Of a DNA stretch of 64,000 bases, positions 38,866-48,380 are shown piece after piece (position 1 is the first letter of the stretch; each line of letters opens with the position of its first letter). Location: the NCBI RefSeq assembly GCF_003363755.1, contig NZ_CP031396.1, forward strand, positions 1,798,001 to 1,862,000, written 5' to 3'. The DNA is from Pseudomonas protegens (lineage in GTDB: Bacteria; Pseudomonadota; Gammaproteobacteria; Pseudomonadales; Pseudomonadaceae). The position numbers were made by a program, and so were the translations under genes. The notes under the pieces were generated by a model. It was given only the letters and a program-made list of their open reading frames with translations, searched no databases and was not told the DNA's origin.

Positions 38866-39754
38866 CCGGGCGCCGCAACGCCTCGGGCACCTTGGGCTCG
38901 GCGGCATAGTGTTGGGCCTTGAATGGCTCCAGTAACTGCGGCCAGTAATCCACCGGATAGTCCGGACGGCTACCGATGCCCAGGTCGCCCTGGCGCATCG
39001 CGTAGTCATGCCGATAGAACGCGGTTCCCAACAGCCAGTCCCATACATTGAAGAACAGACCGAAATTCACATCACCGGCACGGCCGTACTTCATATGGTG
39101 AAAGCGATGCACCGGCGCCCAGGCAAACACCAGGCGCAGCAACCCCAGGCGCATATCGACATTGGAATGCTGCAACAGCAATTGAATGGCAATGGCCAGG
39201 GCCAGCAACTGTGCCACCGGCAGCGGGATGCCCAGCACCAACAACGGCAGCAACCCCGCCGTCGCTTCCAGCAGTTGGTGCAGCGGATGCTTGAGCAGAC
39301 CGTTGAAACCGTACATGCGCAGCACACTGTGGTGCACCGCATGCAGGCGCCAGAGCCAGGCCCAGCGATGGCTGGCGTAATGAGCCAGGGTGATCCCGCA
39401 ATCGGCGATCACGATCGCCAGCAGCAATTGGCCCCAGAGCGGCCAGTCCCGAGGCCACAGACCGTCATGGGCCAGCAGCGCCACCAGTCCCGGCAATGCG
39501 AGCAGGCCCAGGGCATTCAGGCCCTCATTGACCAAGGCATGCAGACTGTCCCGCAGGCGGTCACCCTGGGAGCGATTCCATGCCGGCTCATAAGGCAGGA
39601 CCCACTCCACCAGGAACGACACCAGGAGCGCGGCCGCAAACAACACCAGCAACCCGCTCGCAGACGCCTCTGCCGCGCTCATCCAGCACAATGCACCACC
39701 GATGAATCCACCAAAGAACAAGGGGGCATACAACCACGCAAGCCATCGTTTCAT
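38843..39754 (-). CDS. Sterol desaturase / fatty acid hydroxylase family membrane protein
   Basis: 303 aa with several membrane helices. It carries the eight-histidine di-iron signature in order: LAHYASH (HxxxH), LHAVHHSV (HxxHH) and VHRFHHMKYG (HxxHH), with a lone His between (HPLHQLLE). Family members hydroxylate or desaturate lipids at the membrane. The substrate is unknown; ornithine lipid, hopanoid or fatty acyl chains are all possible. Confidence 0.9.
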   Translation of the reverse strand: MKRWLAWLYAPLFFGGFIGGALCWMSAAEASASGLLVLFAAALLVSFLVEWVLPYEPAWNRSQGDRLRDSLHALVNEGLNALGLLALPGLVALLAHDGLWPRDWPLWGQLLLAIVIADCGITLAHYASHRWAWLWRLHAVHHSVLRMYGFNGLLKHPLHQLLEATAGLLPLLVLGIPLPVAQLLALAIAIQLLLQHSNVDMRLGLLRLVFAWAPVHRFHHMKYGRAGDVNFGLFFNVWDWLLGTAFYRHDYAMRQGDLGIGSRPDYPVDYWPQLLEPFKAQHYAAEPKVPEALRRPVNPAGGA

Positions 39755-39840
39755 TCACTGAGTCTCCTAGAAGGGAGACACCAGCTTGGGCCCCGCCCCA
39801 GCCCCCTGGCTTGAACAAACGGCGCAACCACTGACCTGAA

Positions 39841-39856
39841 TTAAGGGTGAGTTAAG
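39841..39856 (+). promoter_or_regulatory. TTAAG direct repeat upstream of the PepSY gene
   Basis: TTAAG occurs twice with an 11-bp period (TTAAG-GGTGAG-TTAAG), about 55 bp upstream of the PepSY start. This is the arrangement bound by OmpR-type response regulators such as PmrA. It is probably a site for a two-component regulator, not necessarily PmrA. Confidence 0.45.
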
Positions 39857-39909
39857 TTGCACTGGCTAACCTGTGTCCATCGAAACCCATCACCCCAAGG
39901 AATCAACCC

Positions 39910-40227
39910 ATGACCAAGTTCTCCGCTCTGTTCGCCGCTGCCGCCCTGACCCTGACCGCCGGCCTGGCCCAGGCCGATGTCCGTCCGGACCTGATCCCGG
40001 GCCTGCTCAAATCCGGCGCCATCATGGACCTGGAAAAACTCAACCAGGCAGCCTTGGCCCAGCACCCGGGCACCACCGCCGCCAGCATCACCGACACCGA
40101 GCTGGAGCAGACCGCGACAGGCACCTACGTCTACCAGGTAGAACTGCGTGACAGCAAAGGCATCGAGTGGGACGTGGACCTGGACGCCAAGACCGGCAAG
40201 GTCCTGAGCAACAAGCAAGACAAGTAA
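39910..40227 (+). CDS. Secreted PepSY-domain protein
   Basis: 105 aa with a signal peptide (MTKFSALFAAAALTLTAGLAQA). The mature part is one PepSY unit: LEKLNQAALAQHPGTTAASITDTELEQ, then YVYQVELRDSKGIEWDVDLDAKTGKVLS. Such small periplasmic proteins often lie near metal- or peptide-responsive two-component systems and are thought to inhibit peptidases or bind ligand. A strong terminator follows. Confidence 0.88.
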   Translation: MTKFSALFAAAALTLTAGLAQADVRPDLIPGLLKSGAIMDLEKLNQAALAQHPGTTAASITDTELEQTATGTYVYQVELRDSKGIEWDVDLDAKTGKVLSNKQDK

Positions 40228-40238
40228 GCCCCGCACAC

Positions 40239-40283
40239 AGCACAAGGCCGCGCCCCGTTACCGGAGCGCGGCCTTGTGCTTTT
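40239..40283 (+). terminator. Strong rho-independent terminator after the PepSY gene
   Basis: AGCACAAGGCCGCGC pairs perfectly with GCGCGGCCTTGTGCT (15 bp) around CCCGTTACCGGA, followed by TTTT. The convergent chemoreceptor gene ends 25 bp further on, so it may serve both. Confidence 0.92.
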
Positions 40284-40308
40284 GGGCCCGCATAGAGGGT
40301 GAGCGGTA

Positions 40309-41934
40309 TCAGGCGCCCAGACGCGCCGTGACTGCGTTCAACTGTCCCGACAGACCGTGCAAGTTGCGGCTCGCCGCTTCGGTGCGCTGGACGTTATCGA
40401 GGTTGGTACTGGCAATCGAAGTGATCTCGGTCAGGTTGCGCGAGATGTCTTCGGCCACCGATGTCTGCTCCTCGGCGGCGGTGGCGATCTGCCGATTCAT
40501 GTCGCGAATCGCTTCCACCGCTTCGGTGATACGCTCCAGCATTGCACCGGCCTCGGTCACCTGCTGCACACTCTGCTCGCTGCGCGACTGACCGCTCTCG
40601 ATGGCCTGGGCCGCATCCACCGCACCGGTCTGCACGCTCTGGATGATCTGGTTGATCTCGATGATGGACGCCGCAGTACGCTGGGCCAGGCTGCGCACCT
40701 CATCGGCGACCACGGCAAACCCGCGCCCCGCCTCACCGGCCCGGGCCGCTTCGATGGCAGCGTTGAGCGCCAGCAGGTTGGTCTGCTCGGCGATCCCCTG
40801 GATCACTTCCAGGACCTTGCCGATACGCCCGCTGTCAGCCTCCAGGCGGCGGATCACCGTGGCGGTGTTGGCGATCTCGCCACGCATCTGGGTGATGCTG
40901 TGGATCGTGCTCTGCATTACCTGCTCGCCTTGCTGCGCCGACTGGTCGGCATCATCTGCGGCGCGGGCAGCATCGGCAGCGTGGCGCGCCACTTCCTGGG
41001 CAGTGGCGGACATCTCGTTCATCGCCGTCGCCACCTGATCGGTGCGGTTGAACTGCTCGTTGGTGCCCTGGGACATGAGGGTAGCAATGGAATTGAGCTC
41101 GCCGCTGGAGCTGTCCAGGTCCGCAGCACTGCGCTGCAGGCTGCTGAAGGTCTGGGCCAGGAAGTCACGCAGGGTGTTGGCGGCCCCCGCCAGCCTGCCC
41201 AGTTCGTCCTGACGATCGCTGGCCACCCGGTCGGCGAACTGGCCACGGCTGAGCTGGGCGACGTAGTCGATCAACTGGCGGATCGGCTGCACCAGGCTGC
41301 GGTTCACCAGCCACAGGCTGAGCAGGCCGATCAGCAAACCGGAAACCAGCATCACCAGGATGCCCAGCCACACCGTACGATCAGCCGCCGAGCTGATGTC
41401 CCGGGACTGCTGGTCACTGTGCTTGCGCAGCTCGGTCACCAACTCGCTCATCTGTTCGCTGGTAGCACGGTCCACGCCCTTGACCGCCGCGTCACCGGCA
41501 CTCGGATCGGCGCCTGCGGCCACATAGGCGTCACGGCCCTTCTGATAGGCCGCCCCCAGCGCACGGTGCTCCTCGGCCAGGCGCTGCACCCGGCTCTTGA
41601 AGCCCGAGTCCAGGCCCGGCTTCTGGGCCAACTGGCCGAGGATGTTCTGCACATCCCGCTGACGATCTTCGAACTGCTGCCAGTACTTGTTCAGCTCCTG
41701 GGGCTGCTTGCCCCGCAGCAACACGTTCTTCCACTCCTGCACCTGGCTCTTGAACTGCAGGTTGGCCTCGTCGATCAGCTGCGAACTGCGCAGCGGACCT
41801 TCGATCAGCTCGCGGTAGCTCTGCACGCCACCGGACAGCAAGTGAAAACACGCCAGGGCGATCAACAACACCGCAAACAGGCTACCGCTCAGCAGGGCAA
41901 GAATTTGCGCTCTCAGGGATTTTTGCAAAAACAT
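40309..41934 (-). CDS. Methyl-accepting chemotaxis protein (transmembrane)
   Basis: 541 aa from [17 protein letters not shown]; a longer open frame upstream is not receptor-like. TM1 is at about 10-33, a helical periplasmic domain follows (about 35-190, with a basic/acidic heptad pattern), TM2 reads [20 protein letters not shown], then HAMP ([20 protein letters not shown]). The signalling domain has the tip [19 protein letters not shown] and [15 protein letters not shown]. The periplasmic part looks like a four-helix bundle sensor; I cannot name the ligand. Confidence 0.93.
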   Translation of the reverse strand: MFLQKSLRAQILALLSGSLFAVLLIALACFHLLSGGVQSYRELIEGPLRSSQLIDEANLQFKSQVQEWKNVLLRGKQPQELNKYWQQFEDRQRDVQNILGQLAQKPGLDSGFKSRVQRLAEEHRALGAAYQKGRDAYVAAGADPSAGDAAVKGVDRATSEQMSELVTELRKHSDQQSRDISSAADRTVWLGILVMLVSGLLIGLLSLWLVNRSLVQPIRQLIDYVAQLSRGQFADRVASDRQDELGRLAGAANTLRDFLAQTFSSLQRSAADLDSSSGELNSIATLMSQGTNEQFNRTDQVATAMNEMSATAQEVARHAADAARAADDADQSAQQGEQVMQSTIHSITQMRGEIANTATVIRRLEADSGRIGKVLEVIQGIAEQTNLLALNAAIEAARAGEAGRGFAVVADEVRSLAQRTAASIIEINQIIQSVQTGAVDAAQAIESGQSRSEQSVQQVTEAGAMLERITEAVEAIRDMNRQIATAAEEQTSVAEDISRNLTEITSIASTNLDNVQRTEAASRNLHGLSGQLNAVTARLGA

Positions 41935-42206
41935 CGAGAAGATCTCATGGCAGGGATGGAGCAAGCCACTAAAGGCATGCGTAGGTCCGAACTTCCCTGT
42001 CAGGAGCATTCGAGGAAAATCGAATGCGCATTGCATGTGAGCGTGATCGGCATCCGCGATCCATTCTTGAGCGCTGCCGACCACTGGTATGGCAACGCGT
42101 ACTGTGCACTTTGAAACGTCACAAAACTGTCAAAAAGCCTTGCCATGATGAGGCCCAAGTGAACCTGTAAAGCCCGCGCCAGGCACTGTCCCTCCTGCGA
42201 GACCCC

Positions 42207-43229
42207 ATGAACCACAGCATCGACCAGAGTCACCGCGATTCCGATCTGTTTGGCCTGCTCTACGGTTTCAACTTTCGGCCCGGCGAACGGGGTCATGAAC
42301 TGGACTCAGCCAAGGCCCTGCAAGCCCTGCAACAGCCGCACAACGACGACCAATTCCTCTGGTTGCACCTGAACCTGGCCCACGCCGCCTGCGAGCGCTG
42401 GATGAAAGCCCACCTGCAATTGCCCGAGGAGTTCTTCGAAGCCCTGCACGAAGGCTCGCGCTCGACTCGCATCGAACACGTGGACTCGGCGCTGCTGGCG
42501 GTGGTCAACGATGTGGTATTCAACTTCAGCAGCATGGTGTCCTCGGACATTTCCACCCTGTGGGTCTGCGTGCGCAGCAACCTGATCATCAGCGCCCGCC
42601 TGCAGCCCCTGCATTCGGTGGACAAGCTGCGCTCCTCGGTCAAGGCCGGGGAGCGCTTTCGCTCGCCCCTGGAACTGCTGGTGCACCTGCTGCGCGACCA
42701 GGGTGAAGTGCTGACCCAGATCGTGCGCAAGACCAGCCTCAGCGTCGACCAGATCGAAGACCAGTTGCTGGCGTCCCGAGTCTCCAGCAACCGTGCCGAA
42801 CTGGGAGCCATGCGCCGGGTGCTGGTGCGCCTGCAACGCCTGCTGGCCCTGGAACCGGGCTCCCTGCTGCGCCTGCTCAACCGCCCGCCGCAATGGCTGC
42901 AGAAGGACGACGTCAAGGAACTGCGCAAGTCCACCGAAGAGTTCGCCCTGATCATCAACGACCTCACGGCCCTGGGCGAACGGATCAAACTGCTGCAGGA
43001 AGAGATTGCCGCCAACCTCAATGAACAGACCAACCGCACCCTGTTCACCCTGACCGTGGTCACGGTGCTGGCGCTGCCGATCAACATCATCGCCGGCTTC
43101 TTCGGCATGAATGTCGGCGGTATTCCCTTTTCCGGCGACCCGGAGGGCTTCTGGATTCTGGTGGCGCTGGTGGCCACCTTCACCCTGATCGCCGGGCGCT
43201 GGGCCTTCCGCAAGCGCCAGGACTACTGA
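42207..43229 (+). CDS. CorA-family divalent cation transporter (ZntB-like)
   Basis: 340 aa. A long cytoplasmic alpha/beta funnel ends in two C-terminal helices: FTLTVVTVLALPINIIAGFFGMNVGG (with the GMN selectivity motif, here GMNVGG) and FWILVALVATFTLIAGRWAFRK. Length and the GMNVGGIP motif fit ZntB (zinc) better than CorA proper, which usually has GMNF. It is a single gene; transport direction and metal are inferred from the family. Confidence 0.85.
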   Translation: MNHSIDQSHRDSDLFGLLYGFNFRPGERGHELDSAKALQALQQPHNDDQFLWLHLNLAHAACERWMKAHLQLPEEFFEALHEGSRSTRIEHVDSALLAVVNDVVFNFSSMVSSDISTLWVCVRSNLIISARLQPLHSVDKLRSSVKAGERFRSPLELLVHLLRDQGEVLTQIVRKTSLSVDQIEDQLLASRVSSNRAELGAMRRVLVRLQRLLALEPGSLLRLLNRPPQWLQKDDVKELRKSTEEFALIINDLTALGERIKLLQEEIAANLNEQTNRTLFTLTVVTVLALPINIIAGFFGMNVGGIPFSGDPEGFWILVALVATFTLIAGRWAFRKRQDY

Positions 43230-43239
43230 CCCCACCTTG

Positions 43240-43319
43240 TAGGAGCCGGCTTGCCGGCGAAGGCTCCCCCAAGGCAGGTGCCAGGCTTGAGGGTCTCTTC
43301 GCCGGCAAACCGGCTCCTA
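43240..43319. repeat. REPIN (pair of inverted REP sequences)
   Basis: TAGGAGCCGGCTTGCCGGCGAA and its inverse TTCGCCGGCAAACCGGCTCCTA flank a 35-base centre just after the zntB-like gene. This is the typical fluorescens-group repeat. Confidence 0.9.
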
Positions 43320-43470
43320 TGCGATAAGCGGGATAACGGGATGGCCACGCGGGCTTGATTTGATCAACGGAACGGCTCAATCGCCTAAACCATGACCTGA
43401 GGCAGTCTCCCTGTAACATTTGGCAACGATCATGGACACCATTCCTTTCCAGCAACAGGATTGTCCAGCA

Positions 43471-45081
43471 ATGGCCACCCCGTCCCTGACTGCCGCCTCC
43501 TCCAGCCTCGATCACCAACCGCAACTGGATAAAAAACCCGGCCCCTTCACCCTGGTGGTGTTTTTCGCGGTGCTGGCCATGGGCTTGCTGTTCACCGCCT
43601 ACAGCCTGGTGCACGACATGCACGAACTGGGCACCACGGTCACCACCTGGACGCCCTTCCTGTTGCTGGGCGTGGCCCTGCTGATCGCCCTGGGCTTCGA
43701 GTTCGTCAACGGCTTCCACGACACCGCCAACGCCGTAGCCACCGTGATCTACACCCACTCGCTGCCGCCGCAGTTCGCGGTGGTCTGGTCCGGCCTGTTC
43801 AACTTCCTCGGGGTGCTGCTGTCCAGCGGCGCGGTGGCGTTCGGCATCATCGCCCTGCTGCCGGTGGAACTGATCCTGCAAGTGGGCTCCTCCGCCGGCT
43901 TCGCCATGATCTTCGCCCTGCTGATCGCCGCCATCCTGTGGAACCTCGGCACCTGGTGGCTGGGGCTGCCGGCCTCTTCGTCCCACACCCTGATCGGCTC
44001 GATCATCGGCGTCGGCGTGGCCAACGCACTGATGCACGGCCGCGACGGCACCAGCGGCGTGGACTGGAGCCAGGCCACCAAGGTCGGCTACGCCCTGCTG
44101 TTCTCGCCATTGATCGGTTTCATGTTTGCCGCCCTGCTGCTGTTGGCCCTGCGCCTGTTCGTCAAGAATCGCGCGCTGTACAAGGCGCCCAAGGGCGACG
44201 CCCCGCCGCCGTGGTGGATTCGCGGCTTGCTGATCCTGACCTGTACCGGGGTGTCCTTCGCCCACGGCTCCAACGACGGCCAGAAAGGCATGGGCCTGAT
44301 CATGCTGATCCTGGTGGGCACCCTGCCCATGGCCTATGCCCTGAACCGCACCATGCCCGCCGACCAGTCACTGCAATTTGCCGCAGTGGCCGAGGTCACC
44401 CAGCAAGCCCTGGTGAAAAGCGCCCCGCAAGTGGCCCCCGCCGATCCTCGCGCGGTGCTCTCGGATTACATGCGCAGCAAGGAGGCAACGCCTGAACTGA
44501 TCCCTGCCCTGGCGGCCCTGACCGGTGCCATCGGTGCCGAGGTCAAGGGCTACGGCTCGCTGGCCAAGGTGCCCGCCGAAGCCATGAGCAACGTACGCAA
44601 CGACATGTACCTGACCAGCGAAACCATCCGCCTGATGGACAAGAACCAAGTGGGTCACTTCGATCAGGACACCCGGGACAAGTTGCAACTGTTCAAACAG
44701 CAGATCGACAACGCCACGCGCTTTATCCCGTTGTGGGTGAAGATCGCCGTGGCCATCGCCCTCGGTCTGGGCACCATGGTGGGCTGGAAGCGCATCGTGG
44801 TGACCGTCGGCGAGAAAATCGGCAAGACCCACCTGACCTATGCCCAGGGCGCCTCGGCGGAGACCGTGGCCATGCTGACCATCGGCGCGGCGGACATGTT
44901 CGGCCTGCCGGTATCCACCACTCACGTCCTGTCCTCGGGGGTGGCCGGGACCATGGTGGCCAATGGCGGCGGGTTGCAGATGCGCACCATCCGCAACCTG
45001 GCCATGGCCTGGGTCCTGACCTTGCCGGCGGCGATCCTGCTGTCGGGCAGCCTGTACTGGCTGTTCACCCAACTGTTCTGA
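43471..45081 (+). CDS. PiT-family inorganic phosphate transporter
   Basis: 536 aa from MATPSLTAASSSL, chosen because AGGA lies about 10 bp upstream; an ATG at 43432 would add 13 residues. It has about ten membrane helices with the two inverted family signatures GFEFVNGFHDTANAVATVIY and GLPVSTTHVLSSGVAGTMVA, plus GLPASSSHTLIGSIIG and VSFAHGSNDGQKGMG. A long cytoplasmic insert (about 295-425, soluble and charged) separates the halves. It couples phosphate (often as a metal-phosphate complex) to proton or sodium movement. Confidence 0.93.
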   Translation: MATPSLTAASSSLDHQPQLDKKPGPFTLVVFFAVLAMGLLFTAYSLVHDMHELGTTVTTWTPFLLLGVALLIALGFEFVNGFHDTANAVATVIYTHSLPPQFAVVWSGLFNFLGVLLSSGAVAFGIIALLPVELILQVGSSAGFAMIFALLIAAILWNLGTWWLGLPASSSHTLIGSIIGVGVANALMHGRDGTSGVDWSQATKVGYALLFSPLIGFMFAALLLLALRLFVKNRALYKAPKGDAPPPWWIRGLLILTCTGVSFAHGSNDGQKGMGLIMLILVGTLPMAYALNRTMPADQSLQFAAVAEVTQQALVKSAPQVAPADPRAVLSDYMRSKEATPELIPALAALTGAIGAEVKGYGSLAKVPAEAMSNVRNDMYLTSETIRLMDKNQVGHFDQDTRDKLQLFKQQIDNATRFIPLWVKIAVAIALGLGTMVGWKRIVVTVGEKIGKTHLTYAQGASAETVAMLTIGAADMFGLPVSTTHVLSSGVAGTMVANGGGLQMRTIRNLAMAWVLTLPAAILLSGSLYWLFTQLF

Positions 45082-45102
45082 GCCGCCGCTGGCCCCGCCC
45101 CG

Positions 45103-46425
45103 TCAGCCGGCGGCGGGCAAGCGGCTGTGCAAACGACTGGCCAGCCCGGCCTGCAAGGCAAACGCCAGGACCCCGGTCAGTGGTGCCGAAAAACTGGCCA
45201 AGCCACCCCCCGCCCACATCAGCATCAGGCCCAGGGCCGTGCCGCCGAACCAGGCCGTCAGCCCCACCGGGTTGAAGGCCGCCACGCGCTCAATCGCCGC
45301 CACGTCGGTACGCCCCAGCAGAATCTGCGCCAGGGCCACACCGACCCAGGCCACCACGAAGATCCCCTGATAGGCCAGGGCCTTGAGCAGGTAGGCGAAC
45401 ACATCCGCCAGCATCAGGCCGTAGACGATGATCCCCACGGCCACCGCCCACATCAGGTAGGAACCGCGCAGGCCGAAGCGGCCGAAGAACGCCTGCATGT
45501 TCAAGGTCGCCAGGTAGTAGTTGGCGGTGTTGATCCGGGTTTGCGTGGCCCAGACGAACAACAGCCCCCACAGCCCCATCAATTGCAGGATCGCCATCAC
45601 CACCGAAACTTCGTTGAGTGCACCGTCATGGGGAATGCTGCTCACCAGATAGATCCCTGCCGCACCGTTGAGCAAGAACGTCACCGCGTAGAACGGCATG
45701 CCGAAGTTCCAGCGACCGTGATAGCCGGCGTCTTCGGGCTTGCCGAAGCGTGCATAGTCGAAGGTGAACAACATCAGGATCCACACCCCCATGTAGGCCA
45801 CAAAGCAATCCCACCAGCCCGTGCTACTGGGATTGGCCGGGCCGAAATCCAGCCATTGCGGCTGGTAGCCATAACGGCTGATGGACAGGCCCACGGCGAA
45901 CAGCAAGCCCCCCAGGTACACCGGCAACAGCACACCGTTGAGCTTGTCCAGCCAGTGCTGCACGCTGCCCAGAATCAACGGCACGCTGTACAGCACCACC
46001 ACCAGCGCCGCCAGCGGGTACAGCAGTTGCGGGTACAGGTGGTTGAGCGCCACGGCGATCACCGAACCCTCGAACACCGCGTAGTAGATGGCCGTGGAGA
46101 AGAAGATCAGGGTCGCCAGGCAAGCCCCGGTGCTGCCGAACAACAACCGTGAAAACAGCGCCACCGAGAGCCCGCTGCGCATGGCGAAGCGGCTGAGGAC
46201 GCTGTTCACCAGGCCATAGCTGAGCACCGACAAGAGCATGCCGATCAAGGCATTGCGGGTGCCGTAGGACAGGGCCAGGGAAGCGCCGACGACGATATAG
46301 AACATCGCGCTGCACACCGCCCACCAGGCCATGGTCAGGGACAGTCGGCCCATGCGTGCATCGCTGGGAAGGGCCACATCGGCCGGGGTCTGCCCGGTTT
46401 GATTCGCTTGCGATAAAGCTGCCAT
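45103..46425 (-). CDS. NCS1-family (cytosine/purine/hydantoin-type) permease
   Basis: 440 aa with about 12 membrane helices, starting MAALSQANQTGQTPADVALP. The segments MGRLSLTMAWWAVCSAMFYIV and LFTFDYARFGKPEDAGYHGRW are NCS1-like. It is the last gene of the pxp/acc operon, 111 bp after pxpC. NCS1 proteins carry nucleobases, allantoin or hydantoins; given its partners it probably imports the cyclic amide or urea-like substrate that the operon's enzymes break down. Confidence 0.85.
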   Translation of the reverse strand: MAALSQANQTGQTPADVALPSDARMGRLSLTMAWWAVCSAMFYIVVGASLALSYGTRNALIGMLLSVLSYGLVNSVLSRFAMRSGLSVALFSRLLFGSTGACLATLIFFSTAIYYAVFEGSVIAVALNHLYPQLLYPLAALVVVLYSVPLILGSVQHWLDKLNGVLLPVYLGGLLFAVGLSISRYGYQPQWLDFGPANPSSTGWWDCFVAYMGVWILMLFTFDYARFGKPEDAGYHGRWNFGMPFYAVTFLLNGAAGIYLVSSIPHDGALNEVSVVMAILQLMGLWGLLFVWATQTRINTANYYLATLNMQAFFGRFGLRGSYLMWAVAVGIIVYGLMLADVFAYLLKALAYQGIFVVAWVGVALAQILLGRTDVAAIERVAAFNPVGLTAWFGGTALGLMLMWAGGGLASFSAPLTGVLAFALQAGLASRLHSRLPAAG

Positions 46426-46536
46426 GTGCGTGAACTCCAGAACCGATCAAGGGTTGAAGCGCGGGCAGCCGTCACCGCACCGAAGTGCGGCGTTGGCCTA
46501 CCGTTTGGCATGGCCCGCGCGATGCGGCGGGCAGAA

Positions 46537-47511
46537 TCAGGAAGGAAACAGTTTGCTCAGACAGCTGAGCTTTTTCTTGTAGGAGCGCCGGGCCTCCAGC
46601 GCTTCTTCGAGGGTCACCGCAACAAAGCGGGCCTTCTGGTTGGGCTGCATCTGGCCGATCAGGTCAAGGTCGGCGCTGATCACTGTGCCGATCATGGCGT
46701 AGCCGCCACCGGACACCGCGTCCCGGTGCAGGACGATGGGTTCCAGCCCCGCCGGCACCTGGATCGAGCCAATCGGGTAGCAGCTGTCGACGATGTTCGA
46801 CGGATCGGAACCGGCGCCGAATGGCTGCTCCCGGGGCTGGAAGCTCAAGGCGCTGCCGCCCTTGAAGCGATAGCCGATGCGGTCCGCCTCCGAGCCCACG
46901 GTCCAGGGTTCGGCGAAGAAGCTGGCCTTGGCCGCCTCGCTCAAGCGTTCGTAGTACAGCCCCGGCACCACCCGCAGAGTGATTTCGCCGCCCAGGGATT
47001 GGCGCAGCGCCATGGGCAAGCTGGCACCGGGACGGCTCTTGCCGCTGGCGACACCCACCGGCAGCTCATCCCCGGCCGCCAGGCGCCGGCCCTGGAAACC
47101 ACCCAGGGCGCCCAGGGCGTAGGTCGAACGACTGCCCAGCACCAGCGGCACATCGATGCCACCGGCCACCGCCAGATAGGCCCGGGCCCCGGCCTTGGGA
47201 AAGTCGAAACGCAGCACTTGCCCGGCCTTGACCGCAAAGGCGGTGTCCAGGTGCATGTCCACGCCATCGAGCTTGGGTGTCATGTGCGCGCCGCAAACCG
47301 CCACCAGGGCGTCGGCGCTGAACTCAAGCTCCGGCCCGAGCAGCGTGCACTCCAGCCCCGCCGCGCCTGCCGGGTTGCCCACCAACTGGTTGGCCGCGCT
47401 CAGGGCGTACTGGTCCAGGGCCCCGGACGGCGGAATCCCCAGGTGATAGAAACCTTCGCGACCCAGGTCCTGCACCGATGTGGCCAGGCCCGGTTTGATG
47501 ACCTTGATCAT
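46537..47511 (-). CDS. pxpC: PxpC / AHS2 (KipA-like) carboxyltransferase-type subunit
   Basis: 324 aa starting MIKVIKPGLATSVQDLGREGFYHLGIPPSGALD, the AHS2 signature. ECTLLGPELEF, AYLAVAGGIDVPLVLGSRSTY and the closing GYAMIGTVISADLDLIGQMQPNQKARF complete the fold. In PxpABC it joins PxpB to phosphorylate/open 5-oxoproline; in urea carboxylase the same domain is part of the carboxyltransferase. It overlaps pxpB by 4 bp. Confidence 0.92.
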   Translation of the reverse strand: MIKVIKPGLATSVQDLGREGFYHLGIPPSGALDQYALSAANQLVGNPAGAAGLECTLLGPELEFSADALVAVCGAHMTPKLDGVDMHLDTAFAVKAGQVLRFDFPKAGARAYLAVAGGIDVPLVLGSRSTYALGALGGFQGRRLAAGDELPVGVASGKSRPGASLPMALRQSLGGEITLRVVPGLYYERLSEAAKASFFAEPWTVGSEADRIGYRFKGGSALSFQPREQPFGAGSDPSNIVDSCYPIGSIQVPAGLEPIVLHRDAVSGGGYAMIGTVISADLDLIGQMQPNQKARFVAVTLEEALEARRSYKKKLSCLSKLFPS

Positions 47512-48380
47512 GCCAGCACCTCCTGCAGCGACTTGGGATAGCCGACCGGGTCGGCGAGAAAGGCATCCAGGGAAAACTCCACCTCGCGGATACGCAGGTC
47601 GAAGCGCCCGGCCTCGACTTCGGCCACCGCCTGGTCATAAGCCTCACGATCGATGGGCTTGAACTGCACGATGTCCCCCGGACGGAAGAACACCATGTGC
47701 GCCTTGAGGTAGGCCAGTTGCTGCTGCGGGTCGTAGATGGGGGCCGGGGTGACGCCGAACATCTGGTAGCCGCCGGCACCGCGCACCGAGTAGATGCAGC
47801 CGAAACAGCCACCGTGGCCCAGGGTCAGCTTGGGCGTATCGGTGCGCGGCCGCAGGTACTTGGGCACCTGCAACTGCCGCTGGCGCTCGACCATCTGGAA
47901 CATGAACGGCAACCCGGCGACGAAGCCCACCATGGAGACGAACCAGGGCGCGCCGCTGTGGGCGGCAATGAAGGCCTCGACGTCCGCCAGGCCATTGATA
48001 CGCGCCGCGTACTCCAGGTCCGTGGCGCTGGGGTCCTGGTGCCGGTCGCGAAAGCGCATCAGGGTTTCGTGGGTCCAGGGATCGTTGTAGAGCACGGGGA
48101 TCTCGATGATCCGAGTGTGCAGGCTGCGCTCGGCCACCGCCCCGGCCTCGGCCTGCTGCACCGCCTCCAGCAGAACCTGCGGAGCGATGCGATCCGGGTC
48201 GAAACGAATCTGGAACGAGGCATTGGCCAGGCACACATCCAGCACCCCATCCAACTCCAGGCGCTCTACGGCACGGGTCACCGCCATGCCCTTGAAGAAG
48301 GCTTCCAGGGACATGCTGTCGCTGACTTCGGCGAACAGGTGCTCGTCGGCACCAAAGCTGTAGCGGATCGGCTGGTTCAT
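47508..48380 (-). CDS. pxpB: PxpB / AHS1 (KipI-like) subunit
   Basis: 290 aa with an N-terminal extension over bare KipI. The core is IPVLYNDPWTHETLMRFRD, then SMVGFVAGLPFMFQM and GHGGCFGCIYSVRGAGGYQM followed by GVTPAPIYDP. AHS1 and AHS2 together make the ATP-dependent half of 5-oxoprolinase PxpABC and the carboxyltransferase part of urea carboxylase. It overlaps both neighbours by 4 bp. Confidence 0.92.
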   Translation of the reverse strand: MNQPIRYSFGADEHLFAEVSDSMSLEAFFKGMAVTRAVERLELDGVLDVCLANASFQIRFDPDRIAPQVLLEAVQQAEAGAVAERSLHTRIIEIPVLYNDPWTHETLMRFRDRHQDPSATDLEYAARINGLADVEAFIAAHSGAPWFVSMVGFVAGLPFMFQMVERQRQLQVPKYLRPRTDTPKLTLGHGGCFGCIYSVRGAGGYQMFGVTPAPIYDPQQQLAYLKAHMVFFRPGDIVQFKPIDREAYDQAVAEVEAGRFDLRIREVEFSLDAFLADPVGYPKSLQEVLA

